Shown one piece after another: positions 1-12,500 of a stretch of 64,000 nt of DNA. Source of the DNA: Trichostrongylus colubriformis. Its lineage: Eukaryota > Nematoda > Chromadorea > Rhabditida > Trichostrongylidae. Made by a program: the position numbers and the translations under genes. Every line of letters begins with the position of its first letter. The first letter of the stretch is position 1. Under the pieces are notes generated by a model. It ran no database searches. It saw only the letters and a program-made list of their open reading frames with translations, and was not told the DNA's origin. The stretch covers positions 33,939,426 to 34,003,425 of the forward strand of contig OZ022256.1 of NCBI GenBank assembly GCA_963978905.1, given 5' to 3'.

Positions 1-1267
1 TCCACAATCTCAAAAACAGAAAGTATGGCGTGCCCAACCCTGATGGATTGCTAATAGAAATCTCATGCATGGCGCATCCAAAACGAGAGTGGCCAACGCC
101 ATTCGCTTTCCTATCGGTTTCGCTGGTATTGGAATAAGGTACAGAGGACCTTCGTATTCAGTGGGCGTGGGGTCGTTATCTAACCACAGGCCATAGCATG
201 CATATAACACAGGAAACTATGGGATGTGAATAGAAATGATATGGGCTACTTTCATGTGTTGCTGCGTCTCTGAGCACATAGACTACTCTCAGTGACCATT
301 ATGTAGAGAGAGAAGTGTGTTTACGCTAGCATTATGGATGGACATCCCATGCATCGCGCATTCCAAAACGTGGTCGGTCTACACCCATCGCCTCCCCATT
401 GTTTCTCGAGAGCAGAGGATGTCTAATGGAAGCTTCCAGACTCACTAGATAACCTTCCAAAGAACGATGGGGTGATTTCGCCATTTTGAGGAAAAAATTT
501 CTCGACAAGCTTCCGATCTAATCCTTTATTCCTAAACGTGGCATGGTTCTAGTCCTCGTCAGGAAGTGGCAACTTCACAGATTTCGCACACGAAACCTGG
601 CCCCATAACTTTGCGTTTCAAGGAAGTTGCGATCATATGAAGTGAAGCATTTTGAGGTTACATCGAGTTTTCCTGGACCCGCGACAAAATGTTTTCGAGC
701 CAATTTCTCTGTTCCTAAGCGCATGGCGAAGTCCTATTAGTCAATAGAGAGCGGCAACCTCGTAGATCCTCCAGACGGGAGTCTCTTTTTTTGTGGGGGG
801 AGTCGTACTTCCGGAAATTTTCCTTGACGCGGCGCTTGACCTTCATAGTACCAATCGAAATGGGACGATGGTAGAACTATAACAATACTAACCAGCTGTC
901 GTTCCTTAGTTTCTTAGAACGGACTCAACAGATATCCATCATTCTGTCTGAAAGCCAAAATGGTCCTATGAATTCTTCTATATCGCGGGCATGAATGGAC
1001 TCATCAAGTCTCCACGCAAAGCTTAAGAGGAAATCAAGAGATCATTAGCTACCACAGGGCTACGTAATCTCTCGATTCATACTCGAATCCAGTCGGCGCC
1101 CACTCCGCTTTCTCAATGTTTCTTGTTACGAGCATAGGATATCGCCCGTATAACGTAGAAATATAGCTGCCGATCACTCACCTTCATTCTTGTGTCTTTC
1201 AACAGAAAAGTCGACATCACTCTTTCTTTTGTTTCGATGATAGCTTTTCGCAAATGAAGCGATTGTT
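1..1267. other. Upstream region with diverged dispersed repeat, no gene recognised
   Basis: Two imperfect copies of a motif containing CTCATGCATGGCGCAT or CCCATGCATCGCGCAT, followed about 70 bp later by a GCAGAGGATG or GGTACAGAGG box, occur at ~40-190 and ~340-425, with a weaker third at ~1060-1145. Related text occurs at 50190-50580 and, reversed, at 54420-54560. ORFs here are short and look accidental. Confidence 0.4.
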
Positions 1268-1327
1268 GGTCGTGGTTGGAAGCTCATGAGACCCTTCCTG
1301 CAGTGTCATGAGCTTCCAACCACGACC
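1268..1327. repeat. Perfect 22-bp inverted repeat (hairpin) upstream of ASCC3
   Basis: The left arm 1268-1289 and right arm 1306-1327 are exact reverse complements (GGTCGTGGTTGGAAGCTCAT plus GA in the left arm), separated by a 16-nt loop. It lies about 270 bp upstream of the proposed start codon. It could be the footprint of a small foldback element or a structured transcribed site; nothing in the sequence decides between these. Confidence 0.85.
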
Positions 1328-1560
1328 CTAGGACCCAAAAATCGTTCACTCTTAACAAGGTCAAACCTTTTGTTCGTGAGAACAGGGCATTATATACACC
1401 TAGGTGATATTCTATGACCTCGTAGCCGTGTGGCTATGATCTACCGTTTCATAACGTTGATCAGTTAAAACCATAAGGGCGCATGAGGCGGAATGATTGG
1501 ATAGTTGGAACCGTGATGAACTATCATTTATGTCACAGCGAATATCATTAAATGTATAGT

Positions 1561-1598
1561 CTATCTCTACAGACGGAATTTCTTCATCTAATGGAGCA
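1561..1598 (+). promoter_or_regulatory. Possible trans-splice acceptor / short 5' leader of ASCC3
   Basis: A pyrimidine-rich stretch ending in CTACAG at 1572 lies 26 nt upstream of the chosen ATG at 1599. Nematode mRNAs often receive a spliced leader a short distance before the start codon, so this is a plausible SL acceptor; it could equally be the acceptor of an upstream non-coding exon. The reading frame of exon 1 is closed by a TAG at about 1555-1557, so translation cannot start far upstream in the same exon. Confidence 0.3.
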
Positions 1599-3514
1599 AT
1601 GACGTCCCTCTTTCCTTTCCATCCAAAGTCGGTTGCTGCTGCCAAGGAGAACGAAGGCAAACACGAGGGATTCAATAATATATTTGACAGGTGGCTGTTC
1701 TATCTATTTGAGCTCTAGGCAGAGAGGCCTTTCGAAATAGCCTCTTCTACTTCTGTTACATTTAGATTCCGTTCCGACTTGCTCACCTCCTTGAAGGGTC
1801 AAACTAGAATGATCAAGCATGAATTATGCAGTGCTTTAAGGTTACTTGAAAGTGTGATTCGACTCATAGGTAATGGGTTGGTTTTCATGATTGAAGAGTT
1901 GAGGAAACTTGCACTATTTTATGCAGTCGCTTTTTCCAGCTGACTCCGAAGTTCATTATCGAATGTTAATGGCTGTGAATATATTCAAAAACGTCAAGGA
2001 TAAGATTACTGATGGAGAACGTAATCAGGCGAAGGCTGGATTATTTCCTTCTGCGGATGATTACGTAGAGGATTCGGCGAAGCTTATAGCCGATGGTTAG
2101 TGCTTATTTGTGAATTAACAATGGTCTGAGGCTAGACTTTTTACAGTTGTCGCTCAAATTCGATCCATTGTTGGTATGAAACAGTTGCATGAGGCGATAG
2201 CTGTGTCATGGAATGTTGCAAGATCTGGGGAGGGAGGAATACCTGACCCCGTGGTTGCAGGGCCATCTGAACAAATCCTGAGGTATTTCTGTCGTTTCTA
2301 AAATGTTGTCATATCGGATCGTCATAACGTCATGATTTTAAGTGACAAACCATCCGAGGTCGCATCGAATGTGATTAATCGTACCCTCTCGGCGCTTGAA
2401 TTACCTTCGTTATCGCATGTGACGAATGAAGGTATTGCCCAGTAAGTTTTCAAGAGTTGTCCCCCCATTTTATGCGGCTGATACGAGTTTATCAGCTGTT
2501 TGCCTCCTTGTGAAAAGTTTATTTTTCGAAGTTTGATCTGAAAACAATGGTAGACGCTATGGTTGTGGGTGTGGGCTTATGGGTCGTTCCAAAAGCTACA
2601 GAAGTTGAGCCCTTTTCAGAACCTACCTTACTGAAGACATGCAGTGGAACAATGTTGAAGCTGAGCAGAACTTTGTAACCAATTTTCCTCCTGTTCATGA
2701 CGGAGGATATAACGAACTTCCATTAGAAATCGAGCAGGTGACTATCTTTCATTCATGTGTGACACACGCTTGGTGTCGTATACCGTACTACAACGATTCT
2801 CAATTTTAACGGAAAGGTTAGACTTTTTCTAATAATCATGCCAATCTTTGCTTAGCATTATCACTAGTAAGATCCTTTTTGTTCTTATTTGCCGTAAGAG
2901 CCCCCTGGCTCAGGGGATCTCCTTTGACAACCATTTACTTCATTTGGTAAAATGGTGTTGCCATAAAGGGCAGAAGGAAGGCGCTGTAACGGCTGGAACG
3001 CTGAGGCGCGATTTCGAGTGCTTTGTGAGGTTTAGCGATTCGCATGGGATGATGCTCACCCCTTGTGTTGACTACTCACTTTGATCCTCAAAATGTTACA
3101 GCCTTGCTCTTCATCCGATGGACCTCATCTGAGGTGCATTCATGTCGCCGATTTTTTGAAGACATTTTTCTCTGAGAATTACGATACAGTGGCGAAGCAT
3201 TTGTTCGAATTGCTTGCTTCAGAAAAGACAAATGAAGAACTACAAGGAGAGGTAAGTCCCTCGAGATGTAATTATTTCTTTCTCTTTCTTTCATTGGCCG
3301 TCCTTTTTTTTTACATTTCTTATTTTCGTGAAAGGAAGTGAATAGGCGAATATATAGAATTACTAGCGTCATACTTTTGCAGCTGATTGATCTAGTCGGT
3401 TTTGATCATTTCGAAATGGTCGGACAGATATTGGAATCACGTTCACACCTAATCGATGAGGTAAATGCTGCGCGGCAGGATGACAACAAATTGTCGAATT
3501 ACGCTCCTGAGAAG
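1599..3514 (+). other. ASCC3 exons 1-9: N-terminal region (ASCC2-binding side)
   Basis: Exons read 1599-1690, 1766-1869, 1940-2095, 2147-2282, 2343-2441, 2620-2737, 2914-3024, 3102-3251 and 3383-3514. Phases match at each junction. The stretch aligns by eye with the poorly conserved N-terminus of animal ASCC3: the segment [10 protein letters not shown] corresponds to the region before human residue ~90, the [13 protein letters not shown] segment to a serine-rich part, and [18 protein letters not shown] with [13 protein letters not shown] to the LYDMLAS...LFELLGPEGLELI part. In human ASCC3 this region binds ASCC2. Exon 1 is supported only by its ATG, its donor, phase agreement and the expected protein length. 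Confidence 0.75.
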
Positions 3515-6500
3515 GTTTGATTCCTATTTTTGTTTTTGCTTGAGTTCTGTCATACAGTGAGAGTTTGTGGACTCGCTACTCACTCACTAAGTTTGTTCGA
3601 ACTAAGAACTACGCAAGTTTTTTGGAAATTGGCTATGAAGGGTATTCTGCCTCGGAGCTGTAGACGATTTCTCGATTCGGGCGCAGAAACTTAACATACT
3701 GCTCGATTTGGGCCCAGTAACTCAACATACGTAGGTGAGAGCCTTGTTGTTTCATCTATGAATAAGACTCGCAAGTGTGGAGATTGAGATGCTTTGTATT
3801 TTCTGTACTTCCTTCAGACACTCTCAAATGGTCAAACGAACTTCATTAGTATTTATTGTTGCGTTTTCTATCACATCAAGCAGTTTTTGATGAATGCTAT
3901 TGAAAATGATAAAAGCATAATAAGACTTGGAATATAACCGATTCCACCTTGAATGCATCTTTCGTTGCATATAAATAACTCTGCTATCTGAAATCATCGG
4001 TTACCTGATAGTGTGAGACTACATGTCTCATAATTGTATCGCTAATTTTTGCTTACTATTTATTCTCTACTGTATTATTTACATTTTACGTCAACGATAG
4101 GATCACAGCTAATTCCTGAAGTTTTTTCCCGAGAACCATTCTATACGCTAACAATAAGTGCTCCTTCATTGGCTCCTACTCTCCGTTTTCCCTGAGCGTT
4201 TTTTGTCCATTTAGCTTTTCCGACATTTTTCAGAGGGTATCCCATTTTTATATAGCTGATTTCATTTTGTATGTTTTTGAGAACCGCAGCAAGAAGGAAA
4301 GTGAGTAAACAATAGTGTGACGGTAGAGATGCGACCGGTTACGTATTTGACCATTTGCCATCAATTCTTACATCGAGAAGCTAAGAATCATCTAGAGAGC
4401 TTCAATCAATTTTGGAAACATCAGTATGGACAAACGTAAGCAGCAGTCTTCAGTGTAGCCCTGGGCCCAAACGCGGTGGGTGGGACATGGCTCATCTAGG
4501 ATATTTGGTGCACAGGTCGAACATCCTTGATCCAGTCACAAAATTGCTCAAATATCATGAAAAATGTATTAAGCGAAGTCTTCGGAAGAGTTGAAGAAGA
4601 CGTAACCTGAGTGGGCGGTGCGTGCTCTGAACCGGTAGCCCTACTGCGAAAGCCCATTAATCGGTTTCAGGACGGACGGCAAGATAGCAGGAAATCGACA
4701 TATGTAGGCAGCATCCCCACTGTGATAAACATGCCTGAAGTGATCAGGGACCCATCCGAAGTGGGTCAAGCATGCTTACAAGAAAAAGTTTATGTGAGCT
4801 TGGCCATTCTCGAAGAAGTGCCCATCCCTGCATGCGTTTCTAGACGCTGAACTTGAATCTGCTCCTTGAGTTTGCGGAAGAACTCTGCGAAGGAAATCAT
4901 GGTTTTTCCGAATGACCAATACTATTACAAATGAAGTGCAACCACCTGTTGAACGCGAGCCAGATGTTTCACGCAAAACCAATGTTGCTTCCGTAGTCAG
5001 TAGCTCACATCACCCTCGCGGGCAAGTTTTCCTCGAGCTAACCGAGATTTTGACCAAAATTCGGAAGGGATCCCTGGGTGATTGAATGACAATGGAAGGA
5101 GAAGTTGTTGATCTTCTCAAGAAAATGCTTTTATCTTGTGCTTACTACGCTCTCTTGCTGCGATAAGTACCTGTGTGAAAAATCAACATTCCAATTACCC
5201 TGATTACCTTTGTTGCAGCTGGTCGTCTGTTCTTGTAAAAAAAAACTGAAAAAATGAAAGAATGGCATTTTATGGCCACATCACTTCACCCAGGGATCTC
5301 CGCAATATGGTGAAAATTCCGATTCAGCTAAAAACTCCTCTGTGGGGGTAATTCGATTTTGTGAACATGAAAACCAAACTGTCTGCGCGAAAACTCCACT
5401 CTACGTGCTCTTGCAATACTACTTAATAGTATTGCTTGCTTCAAACTCTACCTTTTAGTATTGCTCATTTAGAAAACCATCATAACTTCGGCTGCAGAGT
5501 CGTTCCGCAAATCTGGAGAGCAGGTGTTGAGCTCAGCGTGTCAAGCCGCATACAGCGATGTTCCACCGCATTTGGAATACCCAAGCTGGCCTATTGACAC
5601 CTTACCTTGTTAGATGGCGTACTATAAAAAGTTATTCAGTCTGGTTCTAGAAGGGGGAAGGAAAGTGGGGTGGTCGGTAGGAGCAAAAGCATTCGGCAGA
5701 TCAGATGGAATGAACGGAGCCTTCACCAAGTGAGGCTAAAATCCGAAGAAGCTTGTAATGCTATTCCAGGACAGTCCGCAGACAGGTAAATAATGGCTAA
5801 GGAGACGCTCACGTGATTGGACTCTCATCGCAGTGGGCGGGACTAAAGTTTCAGATTCGTTAAACGTTGAGAGTGTGTGGATACCTGGAAGTCGTGTATG
5901 ATACGACTGAAGACAGCTCCGTTTGAAATGGGGAAATGGCTAACAGACCACATCAGCAGATGAAGTGAACGAGTTTGTCTAGTGGCAACCAGCATCAAAC
6001 TTTTCAGGATTCGTAGCCAAGTTGCACTGATTTTATTGAGAGCGGAAATTCTTTCTCACACGGAAAAGTGAGCGAGTGGCAAACGGGTAGGGGAAGAATT
6101 CGTTGTTCAAATTTTCATACAGTAGATGGATTCACCAACCTCTGAAGTTTGGTTTATTTTCCCTGCTGAACATCCTATTTTACTTCGGAATTCCTGCAAA
6201 AATAATATAACTGTTGCATTCTGATGCACATCACAAGTTGTTTTCAAGGCTTACTTTTATTTTTTCCTGCCATATGTTGGGTGGAACAAACGCAAACGGG
6301 ATGTTGCTGTATTTTGGGGGTACGGGTGCACATGTTACTCCCAAGCTCGTACCTGTAATTGATTTCTTGTTCGAAATCACCGTTAAGGGTGAACAGAAAA
6401 TGATAACTGGAAAGGCGTGCTTTCTGTAAACGAGCATTCAAGTCCAGAAGAGATGATCCGTTGCGTAAGTCGCATTGAAAAAACGCCTAAGGCCGCTTTC

Positions 6501-9500
6501 ATACTTTGCGCACCGACGCCGTCACGCGCGTGACGGCGTCAAATCAACGCAGATGACGGCGTCGATTTGACGCCGTCACGCGCGTGACGGCGTCGGTGCG
6601 CAAAATATGAAAGCGGCCTAACTGTTCATCGCAATTCGCTTTTCTGCCCTGCCTCACCGCGGAGCAAGTTGCTGCAAGAGTGGAGCAACGTTCCCCGGCC
6701 CCTTGCCATCTGCACCTACTATGTAGCGGCTAGTAATACAGAGAAGGCGAAATGGAGAAAAAGGAGGACCTATCATATTTTTCGCGTTTCTCCTCCGTTT
6801 TTTCTTGCACTGCTGAGTTCCTCAAATCCATATTTCAAAACTATTTCACTTTCAGCCAATTACTGTCTTCTGCCAATTAGAGTGTCTTCAAAGGCACAGT
6901 TCACGGTAATACGAGAATCTTGCCTCCATCAGCAAGCATTAGGCCCCTTCCACAACGGCAAAGCGTGTGCCATCGTCGCGGCGCGAGGTTGAGTGCTTAA
7001 CGCGTAAAGAATATGTGAATAAGATGGCGGCCACCGTCTCAAGTTGGCCCACACCCATCCTCGATCCAAGCAGCCGGTAAGCGGTGGCTTTGACTGAGCT
7101 CCCTTTCCATGGATGTGTAAAAAAGTGTCAAAACCATGGCTAGTTCATATTTCTGAGCCTTTCCAAGCTTGCTCGATCCAACGAACTAGCAGAACTCATT
7201 AAAGATGGCACAGAGAACGTTCTTCTATAGTACCACTTCTTGCTGTACCATCGTGGACTTTTTAAATTCAAGAATGGAGCGGATTTATTGATGTTATCCA
7301 ACATAGCTCTGTGAGAGGATGGCCCGCATGTGTTTGCAACGCACCATGAACGAAAACCAAACCAGTAGTTAATTGACTGGTCATCAATAAGTAGGTTACT
7401 CGTTCTCTCAAGATTCTGAAATATCGATAATCCCCTACGGAAACGTAAGTAAAAGTTGCTGCAATATTTACTAATTATCATACAGAGACTTGTTACATTA
7501 TTTGTGTTTGGATTTTCCACTTAAGTTGTGGTGGGAGTGCATTCTTTTCTTTATCGCTACCATTTTTAATCATCCTCTTACTGCTTCTCGATCTCAAAAC
7601 GTTTCTCTTCTTCCAACTCCAGAACTTCTTCTGCTGCGCCCATTTGACCTGCACCTTTTGGTCTGGTCTAATCTTAAGATCGAAGAGTTCGGCCTTGAGC
7701 GTGAATACTTAATTGAGAGCAACCTCCTGGGCAAACTGCGGAGTAATAGTGTTAGTGTAATCGCAGCACCCGGAGTTCAAAACCTGAGTTATGGCAGATG
7801 ATTGCGCCAGTTTGACGCCGGCCGCAGACGAAGCCGTCAATCTGAAAACGCGCACCGTTTGCCAGACGGGCGACCCAACCACACTACAGCATGGTGATCG
7901 TGGCGAGAGCCCACGATTCCGATTTCGAATCTTGGCATATTCCATACTATGCCATATTCGGACTTGAATTTCTGGGCATCCGTCACGATCACCATACTGT
8001 AGTGTGGTTAGGTCGAGCGCTCTGCAAACGGTGCGCGTTATAACATTTACGCCGTCGTTTGCGGCAATCAAATGATTGCGTCATTTTGACGCCGGTGCCA
8101 ACACTTCACGTGTCTGCATCAATTGACCCCGGTGCCGACGTCAATTGACGCAGACACGTAAAGTATGACCGTGGCCTAAGGGTAATCGCAAGAAACTAAC
8201 AACGAACCTGTCCATAAACAGCTGACGTTCCATTGCGGTGCATCTTTTTCAAGCAAAAATCCCGTGAACATTTCATCGTTGCAGAGGCTGTCCTTTTGTT
8301 CGAATGTAGTGAAAAAGGTGGAGTTTCTAAACCGCATTACAAGTGGGATGGGTAAATAGTGTATAATACATAATATGGTACACCTCACATTGATATGAAT
8401 CCTTCTCCTCTTGTGAGTTTTTGGAAATCCACTAATTGCAAAGCCGCTTGACGCCTAGCAATCCAGGCGCGACTAAAATGAGCTCAATTTAAAAGTAGCG
8501 TGAAAAACATCATTGGGTGAATCTTCGAGCTCTATCGCTATTGTGTTCGCGAAGTTTGCGCTCTACTACAACTTTTGTTGTTCCATGTTCCTATCAGTGG
8601 GTTGCTCACTGATTCACAGATTTCCGTGGAGTAGGGCTCCTATATTTTTTTTAGATTATCACGACGAATTCGGGACACAAAACGGCATTTTGTGCGGGGT
8701 TGCATCGTTCATCCCAATCTTTGGTACTGACCGGTGTACGTGTTCGAGCTTACACGTCTAGCGCCGGGTCATTTCGATCGATACGACTTCAATATGGTAC
8801 GATGGGTACCATTCTGCTATCATGCTCATTACTCTACACCTCAGTCATTCCTCGGCAAAATCGAGCCTAGGTGGCGGACCGAGCCAAGAAAGGCGGCTGG
8901 AGCTAAAAAGGCCGCCAACGCCACAGCTCAGGGGTGCTTTTTTGTGGTGGCCGCAGATAGGATCCTTAGACCCCTAGTTTTCAAGAGAAATTTTTTAAGA
9001 AGTTTTTAGTTTTCCTTATCACCCACATTATACCTATCATGTCTTTCTTCAACTTAGGTGATCGACGGCGGGGGGTGCTAAGCATGAGATACTTAGTGTG
9101 CAACTTTCTTTGCGATGCTCCCTCCCTCTCATTGTGAGCACCGAGTTGGGTAATCGTAAATTTTTCGAAGGCAAAGCAGAAATCCAGCGAGTATTCCATC
9201 CTTTGAGGAGTAGGGGATGAGCATAATCGCCGGATTGATACATTGACAAATTTTCTCGATTCGTTAGCTTTGAACAACCCTTGCAGTTGCGAAGCGGTTG
9301 TTAGCAAATACCTACCTACCGTCAGGCAACGTTCATAGTCTTGGAATTAGCGGAACTGCAGATTTGCAGAATTTGCGAGAATGATAAAGATACGTATTGA
9401 TTGGGAGATTTGCGGAATTAGCGGTATTGTGGAAATGCATATTGTGGAATTTGCGGAGAAGCATTAGATACGTATCGATTTCTATGTTAGGCCGCTTCCA

Positions 9501-12500
9501 TACTTTGCGCACCGACGCCGTCACGCGCGTGCCGGCGTCACGCGCGTGCCGGCGTCACGCGCGTGACGGAGAAACGAAAGGAATGAAAAGGCGGAATTGT
9601 GAAATTGCGTAATTGCGGAAATGTAGAACCGTGGAATATGAGGAGTTGTGTAATCTGCGGGAAGGGATAGGATACATATCTTCTGTGAAAATTGCGGAAT
9701 ATTCGTTCTTGAAGAAATGCAGAGGAAATGCAAAACTGTGGAATTCGCGGAAAGGCACTAGATTGGTATTGATTTTCATGCTACGAAGAGACGAGAGGAT
9801 TAGAGAAACAGAGAATAGGAAGTGTTTCATTTCCGCAAATTCACTTTGCATTTCCGCAAATTCCACTATTCCGCATTCTCACAGTTCTCCCAATTGATAC
9901 ATATATATCTAGTCTTCTTCCCACTATTCCGCAATTCTCCTAATCGATATCTATCCAATTTTTTCCCGCAAATTCCACAATTCTGCAATTCCGCGAATTC
10001 CAAAACTATGAAAGCTGCCTTACTCACACCTGCTCAGGAATCGACATGCAACCTCGACGCTTCTAAATGTATCGGGTGAAAAGTTCGATGACACTTGGGA
10101 CAGCAGTTCTCAGGTTGTTATCAGTGCGGAGACGGCTCGGCTTTGTGTAAAACACATTTAACTTACTGGGGTACTTTACTGCAGAAGAGGTTGTTGTCAC
10201 AGTGCAGATTTGCTGAAGATGCGAGTGTGCATATTGAGAGTAAAACAAGTAGGCGGCCAGCTATCACGGTCATTGAGTAGAAATGAGTCCGCCTACAAAG
10301 GCACAAGAATGATAGTGAGGGTTCTCTGAGTAAACTCTATGTTCTGGAGTACTTCACAGCTCAGGCAGAGTCAGGCTAGCAGGAGTATCATTTATCCATT
10401 CGATACGTATCTTACCCACCTTATCGCCTAATTGCCTGATTGCTGATTGTGAGTTGCCTAATCGCCTGATTGCCTGGTCGCTTGATCGATATGTATCTTT
10501 TCTTTCCGCCGATCGCCTGATCGTGTAAAGCTCAGGCGCGTTTGTAAGCTTGGAACTGTCTCTTTAGCAGTATTCATAGTGGTAGAATTAACGTGTCTGC
10601 GGCGTTACGGAATCTACGAGAAATGATCCTGTCCTACTACATATACTCCGTTTGTCTGTCTGTGTCTGTCCGTCTGTTTGTCACAAAATTCATATCCCGC
10701 GTCAAAGTGAAGCTGGGACCCTGAATTTTGCATGTGATGTTGGGGGTGGTAAAGAGACCCTAGCGCTAGGGGACCGAAAGTGATAGCAGCTGATAAAGGA
10801 TGATAAGGTGCCTTTAAAGTCCAATGTCACCTAAGTCGTTTCGCCTTCCGCGTTGACCATCATAGGTATTGTGCAGGGTGAGACGGAGACATGAATGGTG
10901 GGAAACGCAGCTTGATAATGATTGATAAGATTCGATAAGGAGTGTGAAAAGACTAGAGTGGTCAAATACGTTCCGGTTTCCAGCGAGCGTGGACGTTGCG
11001 ATAAGTCACTTTCGACTTTGGCGGAACAGAAATTTCATGCATTGCTTGTTCACCACATAGTGTAGTTCCCCGAGATACCACTGAGGACCCTGAGTCCTTT
11101 CTTCCTCTCTGCTATGCGTCCGCCAGAGAATACAAATCATTTATTAGAATGCAAGCAAATATACAGCGAAGAGTAAGTGCAGCGCAGCAGAGGCTGCCGG
11201 CGGCCGAGCAGCGGACCAAGGGCCGGCGAGACGGGCGTGTCGGGCCGACGGCGGCGGCGACTCCAGTCGCATGGTCCGGGGCGACTCCAGATGGGGCACC
11301 TCGATGGTTGGTCTCCGCGGCATATATACCCGCGACGTTGCCAGCCTGTAATCAGAGAACGTTAGATCAGCGAAGATGTTTTCATTCGCGCATGCCTAGG
11401 ATGCGAGCTTGCAGACTATCCTCTATTGATCATCTCTTGATTACTCACAGGCTTACAATATAGTTCTTCTCCTCCTCGAGCATAAAGGATTCCCGAAAAC
11501 AGAGATCGGAAAATCCGGAAAGCAATTAAAGTACGGCCTAGCATACTCGACTGTTTGCGAATGAGCTGCGTGGAATGACATGCGCCGCGCACGTTGAATG
11601 CATGCTTTTCACTATTCTACGTTTCCGCGAATACCACAATTCTCTCCATCGATACCTACCTATTGTTCTTTCCATAATACCGGGAATTCCGCAATTCTCC
11701 TAATCGATACCTATGTAATGCTTTTTCGGAAATTCCGCAATTCTGCAATTCCACAAATCCCAATTTATGAACGCTGCCACTTTAGATCTTCGACCGTCAA
11801 TATTCCCGTACCACCTCTTAGCTATAAGTATCGACGCTTCAACCTTAACTTGAAGAGCGCAACAAACCTGGTGGCACTTGCCTCGACGCTCCTTATCAGC
11901 CCTCATCAGCAGCTATCACTTTCGAATCCTCACCGTTGTTTTCCCCTCACTACCCCCTATATCACTCGTATAATTGAAGGTCCCGTTTTTGCAATGACAC
12001 AAAATGTAAATTCCGTGACAAGAGACACGCCCACATACCCACAGACAGACATAATTAGCGGACTATATAGAGTAGGATATGAAATGAGTTTTGGAACAGC
12101 AGGTATTGAAGGAACAGTCGCAGGTGTTGCGACTTACGCACCAACTTAATATTTCCTTTCAAACTCAGTATAAGGTCCAGTTTTTTTAAAATGAACACAG
12201 AAGGAATAGAAAACTTGTGTTTGTCCAATGAATATTCAAAAATGATCTACTCGTAATACATCTTATTGGGCTTTACAACTTTTAAAAACATTGCTCGCGG
12301 AAATGCACTGAATTGTTGATATCCTTGTTCTCCTGTACATATACGTGCGTCTCAACGCCCTAACATTGGTCAACACGACAATCACCCACACCTTTTCCAC
12401 ACTCTTCCACTGCTTAAGAACAACCTTCCTTGGAGTAATCGTATACCTTTTACATCGTCAAAGCTGTCCAATTTCTTACAGCTTGTCCCTATTCGCAGTG

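Noticed and set aside
2554..2619. In-frame TGA in a possible extension of the ASCC3 exon at 2620 (apparent premature stop or recoding).
   Set aside because: A TTTTCAG acceptor directly before 2620 gives a phase-correct junction with the exon ending at 2441, so the TGA falls in the intron.
4240..5080. Possible BEL/Pao integrase C-terminus ([14 protein letters not shown] at ~4402-4436).
   Set aside because: The match is short, surrounded by stops in all frames, and no other pol motif is near.
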